DNA of 64,000 bases from Dermacoccus nishinomiyaensis. GTDB lineage: Bacteria > Actinomycetota > Actinomycetes > Actinomycetales > Dermatophilaceae. The stretch is from NCBI RefSeq assembly GCF_900447535.1, contig NZ_UFXX01000001.1, forward strand, positions 2,108,001-2,172,000. The letters run 5' to 3'. Below the pieces are notes generated by a model. The model saw nothing but the letters and a program-made list of their open reading frames with translations, was not told where the DNA came from and ran no database searches. This document shows, in pieces, positions 16,467 through 26,100 of this stretch (its first letter is position 1; each line of letters begins with the position of its first letter). Position numbers and translations under genes: made by a program.

Positions 16467-17723
16467 TCAACCGGCGCGGTAGGCGGCCCATTCGTCACGT
16501 GTCGGGACTGCGAGGACGCAGATGTTCTTCCACGTCGAGCCGAGCTGACGCCCGAATCGTCCCGTGTTGTACGGCAGGCCATAGCGTTCGGAGATCTCGC
16601 GCACCTTGGGGGCGACCTCGATGTAGCGGTTGCTCGGCAGGTCGGGGAAGAGGTGGTGCTCGATCTGGTGGCTGAGGTTGCCCGTCAGCGTGTGAAACGT
16701 GCGGGTGCCGGAGATGTTCGCCGAGCCGAGCATCTGCCGGATGTACCAGTCGCCGCGCGTCTCGCCGTCGATCATGCGTTCGTCGAAGGTGTCGACGCCG
16801 TCGGGGAAGTGACCGCAGAAGATGACGGCGTGCGCCCAGACGTTGCGCAGCGCGTTCGCCGCGACGGTGCCGCCGAGCGCGCGCAGCGCCGTCGAACGGA
16901 AGTTCGTCGGTCGTCCGAGGGCCTTGCCGACGAGCGCGCCGACGGTGGCCGCAGCGAGCGGCGTCGCGACGTAGTCCTTGGCGACCATCGCGATGGCCTT
17001 GTCGCGCAGCGCCGCGATGTCGGCCATGACGGCCTCTCGCGACTTGTACCCGGCCTTGTACTGATCCCACTCGATGTCGTAGCTCGCGATGCCCCATTCG
17101 AACATCGGCGCGAGCACGAGGTTGACGAGCGGGTTCGCGAGGTCGCGCGGCTTCCACGGCTGGTCGTCGCTGACGCGCAAGATGTTGTAGCCCACGTCGC
17201 GGTCCTTGCCGATGACGTTCGTCCACGTGTGGTGCAGGTCGTTGTGCGTGTGCTGCCAGCCGCGGGCGGGCGCGACGAAATCCCACTCCCACGTCGTCGA
17301 GTGGATGTCGGGGTCGCGCATCCAATCCCACTGCCCGTGCAGGACGTTGTGGCCGAGCTCCATGTTGTCGAGCACCTTGCCGAGCGCGATGAGGCCGACG
17401 CCGGCGCTCCACACGATCTTCGAGCGGCTGCCGATCATGCAGACGCGGCCCGCGAGTTCCGTCGCACGCTGGATCTTCACCATGCGCTTGACGTACGCCG
17501 CGTCCTTCGCGCCGCGCTCGGCGAGCACCTCGTCACGGATCGCGTCGAGTTCGGCGCCGAGGCGTTCGACGTCGTCGTCACTGAGGTGCGCGGCCGTCGG
17601 CGGGCGCACGGCGAGGTGGCCGTGCGTCGGCAGGACGCCGGTGCGTTTGTCGGGCTTCGCGGCCGCGCGGGCCGTCTTCGAATCGGCGGCGCCGGGCTTG
17701 AGGGCGTTGAGGACGGATGTCAT
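16467..17723 (-). CDS. Membrane fatty-acid (acyl-CoA) desaturase
   Basis: Di-iron membrane enzyme that introduces a double bond into fatty-acyl chains, using electrons from a ferredoxin-type reductase. The 418-residue protein carries the three histidine boxes: HNVLH (125-129), HTHNDLHH (158-165) and HQIEHH (352-357). The membrane segments lie between them and a charged N-terminus of about 90 residues precedes them. ATG at 17723 has AGGAG eight bases upstream. The reductase gene 17911-19023 lies 187 bp upstream on the same strand, as in the DesA3/Rv3230c pair of mycobacteria, to which this pair looks similar. Regiochemistry (delta-9 or other) cannot be read from sequence alone. Confidence 0.92.
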   Translation of the reverse strand: MTSVLNALKPGAADSKTARAAAKPDKRTGVLPTHGHLAVRPPTAAHLSDDDVERLGAELDAIRDEVLAERGAKDAAYVKRMVKIQRATELAGRVCMIGSRSKIVWSAGVGLIALGKVLDNMELGHNVLHGQWDWMRDPDIHSTTWEWDFVAPARGWQHTHNDLHHTWTNVIGKDRDVGYNILRVSDDQPWKPRDLANPLVNLVLAPMFEWGIASYDIEWDQYKAGYKSREAVMADIAALRDKAIAMVAKDYVATPLAAATVGALVGKALGRPTNFRSTALRALGGTVAANALRNVWAHAVIFCGHFPDGVDTFDERMIDGETRGDWYIRQMLGSANISGTRTFHTLTGNLSHQIEHHLFPDLPSNRYIEVAPKVREISERYGLPYNTGRFGRQLGSTWKNICVLAVPTRDEWAAYRAG

Positions 17724-17910
17724 GAGCTGAACTCCTGGTCGGGTTCGTTCTCGCCGGATGGGGAAAGAGGACGTGAGGTGGCCGCGCGTCCGGTCAGCGC
17801 GGAGTGACGGGGCGTCGAGGGGCTGACGCCGCAGCGGGATCGTGCGCTCAGGGCGGGCGCGTCGGGTCGGCGGAATGCGCCGTGGGTGGTCATGGTGACG
17901 TCATCACTAC

Positions 17911-19023
17911 TCACGCGTCGAGGTGGACCGGGCCCACGGCGGCGCTGATGCAGGTCTGGATGAGTTCGCCCTCGTCGGAGCACAGTTCGCCCGATGACAG
18001 ATTGCGCACGGTCCCGCTGACGAGCGGCGTCAGACAGGTGCGGCAGATGCCCATGCGGCACCCGGACGGAAGCAGGACGCCCGCGTCCTCGCCGACCTCG
18101 AGCAGCGTTGTGTTGCCCTCGGCGCGGGCCTCCTTGTCGGCCTTTTCAAACGTGACGACGCCGCCGCGCGCGTCAGGGTCGGCGAACAAGGTCGGGGCGA
18201 AACGTTCGACGCTGAGCTCGTGCGGCAGATCCTCGCTGTGCCAGAGGCGTTCGGCGTCGTCGAGCATCTCCTGCGGCCCGCAGACGTACGTCTTGCGGCT
18301 GCGCCAGTCGGGGCAGAGCGTGTCGAGGTCATGCGTCGTCGCGAGATCGAGACGGCCTTCGTGCCCGGTGAAGCGGTGCACGAGCGTCAGGCTGTGGTGT
18401 GCGTCGTTCATCTGCGTGAGTTCGTCGAGGAACAGCGTCTCGTCGGAGTTGCGCGAGGAGTGGATGACGACGACGTCCGCGTCGCGCCGCTGCGGCAGCA
18501 GGGTGCGCAGCATCGACATGACGGGCGTGAGGCCGCTGCCCGCCGTCAGCATGAGCAGGGGGCGCGGGCCGGTGGGCAGGAGGAAGTCGCCCTGCGGCGG
18601 AGCGAGGAACAGCACGTCGCCGGGCTCGGTGTGGTGCACGAGGTGGCTCGAGACGCGCCCGACAGCGGTGACGGTGATCGCCGGGTCGTGGCCCTCGGCG
18701 GTGACGAGGGAGTACGAGCGCCAGTTGCGCACCCCGTCGATCTCGACGCCGATGCGCGCGTACTGGCCGGCCTTGTGCGCGTCCCACGTGCCACCGGGCG
18801 TGAACTCGATCGTCGCCGAGTTCGCCGTCTCATGGCGCACGGCGGTGACGACGCCGCGCAGCTGACGGCTCGAGACGAGCGGGTTGAACAGGCGCGCGAA
18901 CTCCTGCGGCGGCGCCGGCGTCGTGAACACCTCGGCAGCGCGCCACGCGGCGCGCTTGAGCAGCGAGCCGCGGCGCGGGGTGCCTGACGAGCGGGCAGGG
19001 CGCGGTGGCAGAGCGGAGTTCAC
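17911..19023 (-). CDS. Ferredoxin reductase with C-terminal 2Fe-2S domain
   Basis: Electron-transfer protein expected to pass electrons from NAD(P)H through FAD and an iron-sulfur cluster to the adjacent desaturase. The 370-residue protein has an FAD-binding barrel (RNWRSYSL, near 100-108), a nucleotide-binding fold (LMLTAGSGLTPVMSML, YVCGPQEML) and a plant-type ferredoxin domain with Cys ligands in SGCRMGICRTC and a fourth in IQTCIS. The start is the GTG at 19023. Order and chemistry match the Rv3230c-type reductase that works with DesA3. Confidence 0.92.
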   Translation of the reverse strand: MNSALPPRPARSSGTPRRGSLLKRAAWRAAEVFTTPAPPQEFARLFNPLVSSRQLRGVVTAVRHETANSATIEFTPGGTWDAHKAGQYARIGVEIDGVRNWRSYSLVTAEGHDPAITVTAVGRVSSHLVHHTEPGDVLFLAPPQGDFLLPTGPRPLLMLTAGSGLTPVMSMLRTLLPQRRDADVVVIHSSRNSDETLFLDELTQMNDAHHSLTLVHRFTGHEGRLDLATTHDLDTLCPDWRSRKTYVCGPQEMLDDAERLWHSEDLPHELSVERFAPTLFADPDARGGVVTFEKADKEARAEGNTTLLEVGEDAGVLLPSGCRMGICRTCLTPLVSGTVRNLSSGELCSDEGELIQTCISAAVGPVHLDA

Positions 19024-19179
19024 TCAGACATTGTGCCTCTCACAACTGACAAAAGCTTCCGCCGCCGGGGTGAGCAGCTCTGGGACCTTCGTCTCTGCGG
19101 ACGAACTGGCGGGTTCGGTGGGGCAGCGGCGAGGGCGTGGCTGACGGGGTGCTCGGCGCTCGCCGACCCCGGCGCGATC

Positions 19180-19221
19180 TTGTGTCATCAACGCGTGAAA
19201 TGGCGCGCGTTCATGACACAA
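19180..19221. promoter_or_regulatory. 16-bp inverted repeat in an otherwise gene-free stretch
   Basis: Arms 19180-19195 and 19206-19221 (TTGTGTCAT...ATGACACAA at the ends) pair with one mismatch around a 10-base spacer, a form seen in operators or hairpins. It lies 157 bp upstream of the ferredoxin-reductase start. In the 345-bp gap 19024-19367 there is also a strong AGGAGG at 19226-19231 followed by ATG at 19242, but that frame ends after 22 codons. A neighbouring frame reads like the first 30 residues of an oxidoreductase, suggesting a decayed gene; this is weak. Confidence 0.45.
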
Positions 19222-19367
19222 CATCCAGGAGGCTTGACGAGATGACGAACGTTCACCCTCGCAGATCGCAAAGTCATCCCCTCAGGGCGCCATGCCACCG
19301 TCCTCGGTGATGGGATCGCCATCAGCGACATGACGTAAAGCGGTCTGTGGTGGGGGACCCTCGTCAA

Positions 19368-19805
19368 CTACGCCAGGATCGGGAGGAGGCAGTCGACCTC
19401 GCCTTCACGTCGATAACTCTCGATCTGCGGACGGGACGAGTCGTGATCTGCCGAGCCGAAGAGGACGTCGAACGCCTCGCCGATGTGCCCGTAGACCTCC
19501 GGCGCTTCACCTCGTAGGCGCAGCCGAAGGTAGGCGCCACCCGGGATCGTCGTCTCGTCCAGACCCAGCGAATTTGCGGCGTCGCGATCCAACCGAATCA
19601 AGCACATGCGGTAGATGTGCGATCCGCCGTAGACGAGGCCCATCATGCGTCGCCCCTTCAGGGAGTCGAAGGCGTGCTCGAAGTCGGGCCACCCGGCTTG
19701 GATGCTCGGCAGGTCGAGGGGAACATCGCGGCTGAGCGCGGGAAGATCCTCGAGGTCGATGACATCGATCCTGCCCAAGGCGTGGCGTTCTGGGTAGTCG
19801 CTCAT
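19368..19805 (-). CDS. GyrI/AraC-effector-binding-like small protein
   Basis: A 145-residue cytoplasmic protein. The C-terminal part (GEAPEVYGHIGEAFDVLF ... SRPQIESYRREGEVDCLLPI) resembles the small-molecule-binding GyrI-like fold of AraC effector domains, standing alone without a DNA-binding domain. The gene sits alone between the ferredoxin-reductase region and the next hypothetical protein, with no close operon partner. Start ATG at 19805 gives MSDYPERH. Function, ligand and partner are unknown; the fold assignment is moderately secure. Confidence 0.6.
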   Translation of the reverse strand: MSDYPERHALGRIDVIDLEDLPALSRDVPLDLPSIQAGWPDFEHAFDSLKGRRMMGLVYGGSHIYRMCLIRLDRDAANSLGLDETTIPGGAYLRLRLRGEAPEVYGHIGEAFDVLFGSADHDSSRPQIESYRREGEVDCLLPILA

Positions 19806-19964
19806 GCGCCAGGTCTAGCCAAGAATTTGGAAGGTTTTCAAGTGTTCGGAGCAGACAGGCGACGCCGGCCCGCAGGGATGGGCCGGCGAGCTCGACGTGC
19901 TGGAGCCCAACCGCGACGGCACCCGTACGGTGGGTGACCGCCCCGCCGGCTGACCTGCGCGCCG

Positions 19965-21314
19965 TCAGCGACCGGTGCGAGCCCGCCACTCACGACGCGT
20001 CTCGCCCGGGCGCGGGGCGCTGTCGTCGTCGGAGGCGCTGGCGGCGGTTGCTTCGGGCGTCTGGGGGGTCGCCGCACCGGAGGCCGGCGGTTGGTTCGGC
20101 GTCTCGGTCGACGCGCCAGGGACGTCGGTGCGTGCGGCACCGGAGGTGGGCGCTTGGTTCGCCGCACGTGACGGCGCACCGGGCGTATCAGTCGCGTCGG
20201 GGGTGTCAGTGGTGTCAGCGCTCGCGGCATCAGCGTTCTGGGGGCGTCCGCTCTGAGAAACACCCATCGACTCGCCCGCTTCGTCGGCGCCGGGCTCGAC
20301 CACGTCAGGCTCGGCGGGCAGTTCGCGTCGGGCGTCGAGGGCGTCCTCGGTGGAGGTTTCTTCGCGCGTGGAGGGCGTGGGGACCGGCTTCGGGCGCAAC
20401 CCGGCCTCGGGGTCACCGCCCTTCCACGCTGCGTGCTCCTCGGTGGTGCGCACGACGCCGTCCTCGCCGAGGACGAGGCCGTCGGGCAGATCGGGGGCAT
20501 CCATCGGCATGACGTCGTCGGGGGAGTGCGGGTCGCCGTCACGGAACGTCGGGCCGACGCGTTCGGCGGGGGAGTCGTACGCGGCCGACGGGTCGTCGAG
20601 ACCGTGCGCCGGGAAACCGGCGAGCAGCTCGACCTGACCGACCGTCACCGACCCCGGTGCCGGCACGCCGTCGAGGGGGACGGGCGTGCACAGGTCGATC
20701 TCGCCGCACACCGTCGCGATGCGGGAGACGAGGAACTCGTGGCCCGTGACGGAGTTCGTGCGGATCTCGGCGAACTGGACGGTGCCGCTCAACGTCGCTA
20801 GAGGCGAATCGCTCGACGTGGCGGGCAGGAACGTCTCGATCTCCATCGGCGGCGGCCACGGCAGACCGAACTGCTTGACCTCGGCCGGCGGCTCACCTTC
20901 GACGCCGGGCATCGCACTGCGGGGCGAGTCGAAGAAATCCTCGACCGTCGCGAAGAACTCGGTGTCGACACCCATCGCGACGAGCGCGACGCGCCCCACC
21001 GCGGCCCAACCGACCGTGTACCGGTTGTTCGGTACGACCGTGAACGGGTCGAGCTCGAAACCCGAGACGTCCGTCAGCGTCACCTGCGCCAGACCGTTCT
21101 CGAGCGGCGTGATGCCGCGGTACGGAGTGCGCACCGGCGTGTCGAAACCAGGGCGCGCGTACTGCGCCGTGCGGTCGAGCAACAGCATCGCGCCACTCGA
21201 GTCGACCCAACGCGTCGTGCTCGACAACTCGTGCGCCGGCGCACCCTTGTCGCGCGCCAGGGCGGCCAGGGCAGCGGGGTCGGTAAAACCGATGCACGCG
21301 ACAGTTGAACTCAT
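19965..21314 (-). CDS. Hypothetical protein with long acidic Thr/Ala/Pro-rich tail
   Basis: Not recognised. About 449 residues, starting at ATG 21314. The first about 270 residues look folded, with mixed strands and conserved-looking patches (STTRWVDSSGAMLLLDRTAQY, PNNRYTVGWAAVGRVALVAMG) and four Cys/His-poor segments; the last about 180 residues are low complexity, rich in Asp, Ala, Thr, Pro and Glu, ending in REWRARTGR. No signal peptide or membrane segment is visible, so it is probably cytoplasmic. It lies upstream of nothing obvious on the same strand and is separated by about 215 bp from the RraA-like gene. Confidence 0.7.
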   Translation of the reverse strand: MSSTVACIGFTDPAALAALARDKGAPAHELSSTTRWVDSSGAMLLLDRTAQYARPGFDTPVRTPYRGITPLENGLAQVTLTDVSGFELDPFTVVPNNRYTVGWAAVGRVALVAMGVDTEFFATVEDFFDSPRSAMPGVEGEPPAEVKQFGLPWPPPMEIETFLPATSSDSPLATLSGTVQFAEIRTNSVTGHEFLVSRIATVCGEIDLCTPVPLDGVPAPGSVTVGQVELLAGFPAHGLDDPSAAYDSPAERVGPTFRDGDPHSPDDVMPMDAPDLPDGLVLGEDGVVRTTEEHAAWKGGDPEAGLRPKPVPTPSTREETSTEDALDARRELPAEPDVVEPGADEAGESMGVSQSGRPQNADAASADTTDTPDATDTPGAPSRAANQAPTSGAARTDVPGASTETPNQPPASGAATPQTPEATAASASDDDSAPRPGETRREWRARTGR

Positions 21315-21529
21315 GGGCGTAACGGTAGGCGAGCAGGTGGCCCCTCGCCACTCTCGCGGGGCGTTCGATCGCGTCGCGGCATGTGGTGGCACGGTGCGGC
21401 CCGGCCCGGCTCGGCGCGGCACGCGGACAACGCGGTGCGCGGGTGGCATCGACGTCGGCCGGACCTGCGAGGCAGACCTGCCAGGCGGGCTGCGTCGAGA
21501 GCGGCATCAGGTCGGGCTTGTCGGGCCCG

Positions 21530-22027
21530 TCAGGACAGGAAGGTGGAGGCGTGTTCCGCGGACGTGACGACGATGCCGTCCTCGTCGCTCCACAGATGGT
21601 CGCCGGGCGTGAACGTGGCGCCCCCGAACGTCACCGGAACGTCCTTCTCGCCCTTGCCGTCCTTCGCCGACTTGCGCGGGTTCGTGCCGAGAGCCTTGGT
21701 GCCGAGGTCGAGTTTCGCGACGGCGGCGCTGTCACGGATGGCGCCGTTGATGATGACGCCCTCCCACCCGTTCGCGACGGCGGCCTCGGCGATCATGTCG
21801 CCCATCAGGGCGCTCTCGACGTTGCCGTCGCCGTCGACGACGAGCACCTTGCCCGCGCCCGGCGAGTTGAGTGTCTCCTTGACGATCTGGTTGTCGCGGA
21901 AGCACTTGATCGTCACGATCGTGCCGTTGAACCGCGCGCGTCCGCCGTACTGAGTGAACTGGGTGGAGCACGAGTCGAGCGCGTCGCCGAGCTCGTCATA
22001 GAGGTCGGCGGTGGCGATGTCGGCCAT
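21530..22027 (-). CDS. RraA-like protein
   Basis: Member of the RraA/dimethylmenaquinone-methyltransferase-like family. Bacterial RraA inhibits RNase E in Escherichia coli, but actinobacterial members may instead be aldolases, so only the family is called. About 165 residues from ATG 22027 (AAAGGA eight bases upstream). Features: [10 protein letters not shown] at the start, [51 protein letters not shown] (the glycine-rich core that binds the substrate in aldolase members) and [13 protein letters not shown] near the end. It stands alone on this strand. Confidence 0.85.
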   Translation of the reverse strand: MADIATADLYDELGDALDSCSTQFTQYGGRARFNGTIVTIKCFRDNQIVKETLNSPGAGKVLVVDGDGNVESALMGDMIAEAAVANGWEGVIINGAIRDSAAVAKLDLGTKALGTNPRKSAKDGKGEKDVPVTFGGATFTPGDHLWSDEDGIVVTSAEHASTFLS

Positions 22028-22159
22028 GAGAGGCGTCCTTTCGTCGGGTTCGAGGGGCGTGCAGGTCCACGCTATTTCGCGAGGACGCCCCATGGGGCGT
22101 CGCGGGCCGCGGATCAAGATGAGTCGCGGCGGTGACGGCCGGGTCGGAGCGATGAACGG

Positions 22160-22188
22160 TGAAGGTGGACGAAGATCGCAGAATCGGG
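22160..22188 (+). repeat. Dispersed 19-bp-period repeat, locus 2
   Basis: One unit, CGAAGATCGC at 22170, preceded by GGTGAAGGTGGA, the same flank as at locus 1. It lies between the RraA-like gene and the PAS-AraC gene, in the gap 22028-22265. Confidence 0.5.
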
Positions 22189-22265
22189 ATGCTGTCGGCG
22201 CGCGGGCGGTGCCGGCCGTTGGCTGGGGTGGGGCTCGGGATCAGGTCGGATCGGGTCGGGTCACG

Positions 22266-23009
22266 TCAGCCCTGGGTGCTGCGCTCGCGGCGATAACGTC
22301 CCGGGGGCATGCCGACGAGGCGCGTGAACGTGCGGTTGAACGCGGCCTGGTCGGAGTAGCCGCAGCGGTCGGCGATCTGCGCCAGCGTCAGCTCTTTGGC
22401 GGTGAGCATCTCGCGCGCGGCGTCGATGCGTGACGACAGGACGAGTTGGCGCGGCGACCGTCCGAACACGCGGCGCGAACGTCGCTCCAGCGTGTCGACC
22501 GAGCATCCCGCGACGCGGGCGAGAGCCTGCGACGTCACCGGCTGGTCGAGGTGCGCGTCGATGTAGGCGCGCACGGCGCCGAGCGACGTCATCGCCGGGT
22601 CGTCCTCGGCGGCCTCGCCGACGTCCTGCGACATGCTGGCGATGCCGACGACACGCCCCGCCTCGTCGCGCAGCGGCACCTTCGCCGTGATGTGCCAACG
22701 AAACGGCCCGCCCGAGGCGCGGATCAGCTCGAGCTCGTTGAACAGCGGCTTGCCGGACGACAGGACGCGCGCGTCCTGCTCCTCGTAGCGCTCGGCGAGC
22801 TCCGGCACGAACAGTTCGGCCGCGCGACGCCCGACGACGTCACCGCGCGAGCGCTTGTTCGTGCGCTCGACGAACGTCGGGTTGACGGCGAGGTAGCGAC
22901 CGTCCGCACCCTTGACGCAGAACATCGTGCCCGGCAGGTGATCGACCATTTCGAGGACGGCGGGTCCGAGCGCGCCACGTAGGGCGTCGAGCGTCGGTGC
23001 CGTCGTCAT
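22266..23009 (-). CDS. PAS-domain AraC-family transcription regulator
   Basis: A 247-residue regulator. An N-terminal PAS fold (PGTMFCVKGADGRYLAVNPTFVERT, about 25-120) is followed by an AraC-type helix-turn-helix pair (VTSQALARVAGCSVDTLERRSRRVFG and LTLAQIADRCGYSDQAAFNRTFTRLVGMPPGRYR). PAS domains bind small molecules or redox cofactors, so an input signal is likely. The start is ATG 23009. It is divergent from putA with 186 bp between starts, a layout typical of a regulator and its target; proline or pyrroline-5-carboxylate sensing is an inference. Confidence 0.87.
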   Translation of the reverse strand: MTTAPTLDALRGALGPAVLEMVDHLPGTMFCVKGADGRYLAVNPTFVERTNKRSRGDVVGRRAAELFVPELAERYEEQDARVLSSGKPLFNELELIRASGGPFRWHITAKVPLRDEAGRVVGIASMSQDVGEAAEDDPAMTSLGAVRAYIDAHLDQPVTSQALARVAGCSVDTLERRSRRVFGRSPRQLVLSSRIDAAREMLTAKELTLAQIADRCGYSDQAAFNRTFTRLVGMPPGRYRRERSTQG

Positions 23010-23195
23010 GAGGGAAGGGTAGCGGGCGCGTCGGCACCGCCAGGCCCACAGACCTCGCCAGCCCCACAGGTCCCCGGGTCTTCCCGTCCCGCCGGCGACA
23101 CGAACCGTCACGACGAGCCGTTCTGGCCGATACCCGCGGCGAGGCTGCGGCAGGCGGGCAAGACTTTAGCGGTCAGGAGGGGTTTGACTGGTGGT

Positions 23196-26100
23196 ATGAG
23201 CCAGATCACTGACGCACCCCGCACCCCGGGCGCCACCACCGTCGACACCACCCCGTCCGACGACGCTGCGACGTTCGCCGAACTGCACGACCTCGTCGAA
23301 GACGCCGTCGCCCTCGCGAACCGTTGGAGCGACGCGACCGAGGCCGGCCAGACGAAGGCCGAGAAGCGCACGAGCGACCAGCTCGGCGCGCTGCTGCGTG
23401 ACGAGAAGGGCCTCGACCTCGCGGTGAAGTTCGTCGACCGCGTCGCGCGCCCCGAGGACAACACGGCCGCTGCGCGCGAGCTCGCGCGCCTGTCGTCGAA
23501 CGAGGCGACCGGGTTCATGGGCAAGCTCGACGCGAAGCTGCTCGGCCTCGGTTCCCGCCTCGCGACGACGATGCCGCCCGTCGTCGTGCCCGCGGCGCGC
23601 ACGCGTCTGCGTCAGCTCGTCGGCCACCTCGTCGTCGACGCGAGCGACCCGACGCTCGCGAAGCACCTCGCCAAGGCGCACGCCGACGGCTTCCGCCTCA
23701 ACATCAATTTGCTCGGGGAGGCCGTCCTCGGTGAGGCCGAGGCCGCGCGTCGCACCGAGGAGACGCGCAAACTGCTCGCGCGCGACGACGTCGACTACGT
23801 CTCGATCAAGGTCAGCTGCCTCGTCTCGCAGATCTCGACGTGGGACGCCGAGGGCACCGTCGAGCGCGCCCTCGAGCGGCTGCGTCCGATCTACCGCGTC
23901 GCGAACGGCACGGTGAGCGACGCGTCGTCGCCATCGGCGAACACCGATGACGCCAACGCCGACGCAGGCCAGCCGGGTGGGGGCGCCGCGAACGTCAACC
24001 GCGGCGACATCAAGAAGAAGTTCGTCAACGTCGACATGGAGGAGTACCGCGACCTCGACCTGACGATCGAGCTGTTCACGCGCCTGCTGTCGGAGCCGGA
24101 ATTCCACGACCTCGAGGCGGGTATCGTCCTGCAGGCCTACCTGCCGGACGCGGTGCCGGCGCTCGAGCGTCTCATCGCGTTCGCGAAGGAGCGCAAGGCC
24201 AACGGTGGCGCGGGCATCAAGGTGCGTCTCGTCAAGGGCGCGAACCTCGCGATGGAGCGCGTCGAGGCCGAACTGCACGACTGGAAGCAGGCGCCGTACA
24301 CGTCGAAGGAGGACGTCGACGCGAACTACCTGCGCTTCATCGAGCGCGCGACGCGCGCCGACGCGATGGAGGTGTGCCGCCTCGGTGTCGCCTCGCACAA
24401 CCTGTACGACGTCGCGATGGCGCACCTGCTCGCCGAGAAGCGTGGTGTGAGCGAGCACCTCGACGTCGAGATGCTGCAGGGCATGGCGCCGTCGCAGGCG
24501 CGCGCCGTGAAGGCCGACGTCGGCACCGTCCTGCTCTACACGCCCGTCGTGAAGCGCGAGGACTTCGACGTCGCCGTCTCCTACCTCATCCGTCGCCTCG
24601 AGGAGAACGCGGCGGAGCAGAACTTCCTGCACGCCATGTTCAGCCACGACGAGGGTGCGGCCGAGCGTCACAAGTACGTGCGTGACGGCCTCGTCGGCAC
24701 CGGTGCGCTGTCGGCGATGCAGGACCAGGAGCGACGTTTCCGTGAGTCGATCGACGCGATCGCCTCGACGCCCGTCGGCCCGCGACGCTCGCCCGAGCGC
24801 GCGCCGATCGGAGACTTCTTCGAGAACACGGCCGACTCCGACCCGGCGCTGCCCGCGGTGCGCGAGTGGGCGCGTGAGGCCGTCACGCGTCAGCCGGCGC
24901 CGCTGACGTCGCCGCAGCTCACGTCGCGCGAGATGGTCGACGACGTCGTCGCGCGCGGCGTCGCGGCGCAGGCCGGGTGGGCCGGGCGTTCCAACGCCGA
25001 GCGTGCCGCGCTGCTGCGTGAGGCGGCGCGGGAGATCGAGAAGCGTCGCGGTGATCTCGTCACCGTCGCGGCCGCCGAGGGGGGCAAGACGATCGACCAG
25101 GTCGACCCGGAGATCTCCGAGGCGATCGACTTCGCGCGCTACTACGCCGACCGCTGCGAAGAGTTGGTCACCGGAATGGCTTCTGACGGAGCACGATTCG
25201 AGCCTCACCGCCTCACGCTCGTCACTCCGCCGTGGAACTTCCCCGTCGCCATCCCGATCGGTTCGGTGCTCGCGGCGCTCGCGAGCGGATCGGCCGTCGT
25301 CATCAAGCCGGCACCGCAGACGGTCGGCTGCGTCGAGGTCGCGATGGAGGCCCTGTGGGCTGCGGGCATCCCGCGCGACGCCGCGCAGGTCGTCCGCGTC
25401 GAGGAGGACGACAACGGCCGCGCGCTCGTCGCGCACGACGACGTCGACACCGTCATCCTCACCGGCTCGATCGAGACGGGTCGCCTGTTCGCCGGGTGGC
25501 GCGCGCGTCACGCCGGTGGGGCGCGCGTGTTCGGTGAGACGAGCGGCAAGAACGCACTCGTCGTCACGCCCGCCGCCGACCTCGACCTCGCCGCCGCCGA
25601 CCTCATGAAGTCGGCGTTCGGGCACGCCGGGCAGAAGTGCTCGGCTGCCTCGCTCGGCATCCTCGTCGGCTCGGTCGCGACGTCGAAGCGGTTCCGTGAG
25701 CAGCTCGTCGACGCCGTGAAGTCGCTGCGCGTCGGCTGGCCGAGCGACCTCGGCACGACGATGGGCCCCGTCATCGAGCCGCCGTCGGGCAAGCTGCTCA
25801 AGGCGCTGACGACGCTCGAACCGGGTGAGACGTGGCTCGTCGAGCCGAAGCAGCTCGACGACACCGGCCGCCTGTGGAGCCCCGGCCTCAAGGACGGCGT
25901 GAAGCCCGGCTCGTTCTTCCACATGACCGAGGTCTTCGGCCCCGTGCTCGGCCTCATGCACGCCGACACGCTCGAGGAGGCGCTCGAACTGCAGAACGCG
26001 ACGCAGTTCGGCCTCACCGCTGGCATCCACAGCCTCGACGAGGACGAGGTCACGTACTGGCAGGAGCACGTCGAAGCGGGCAACTGTTACGTCAACCGTC

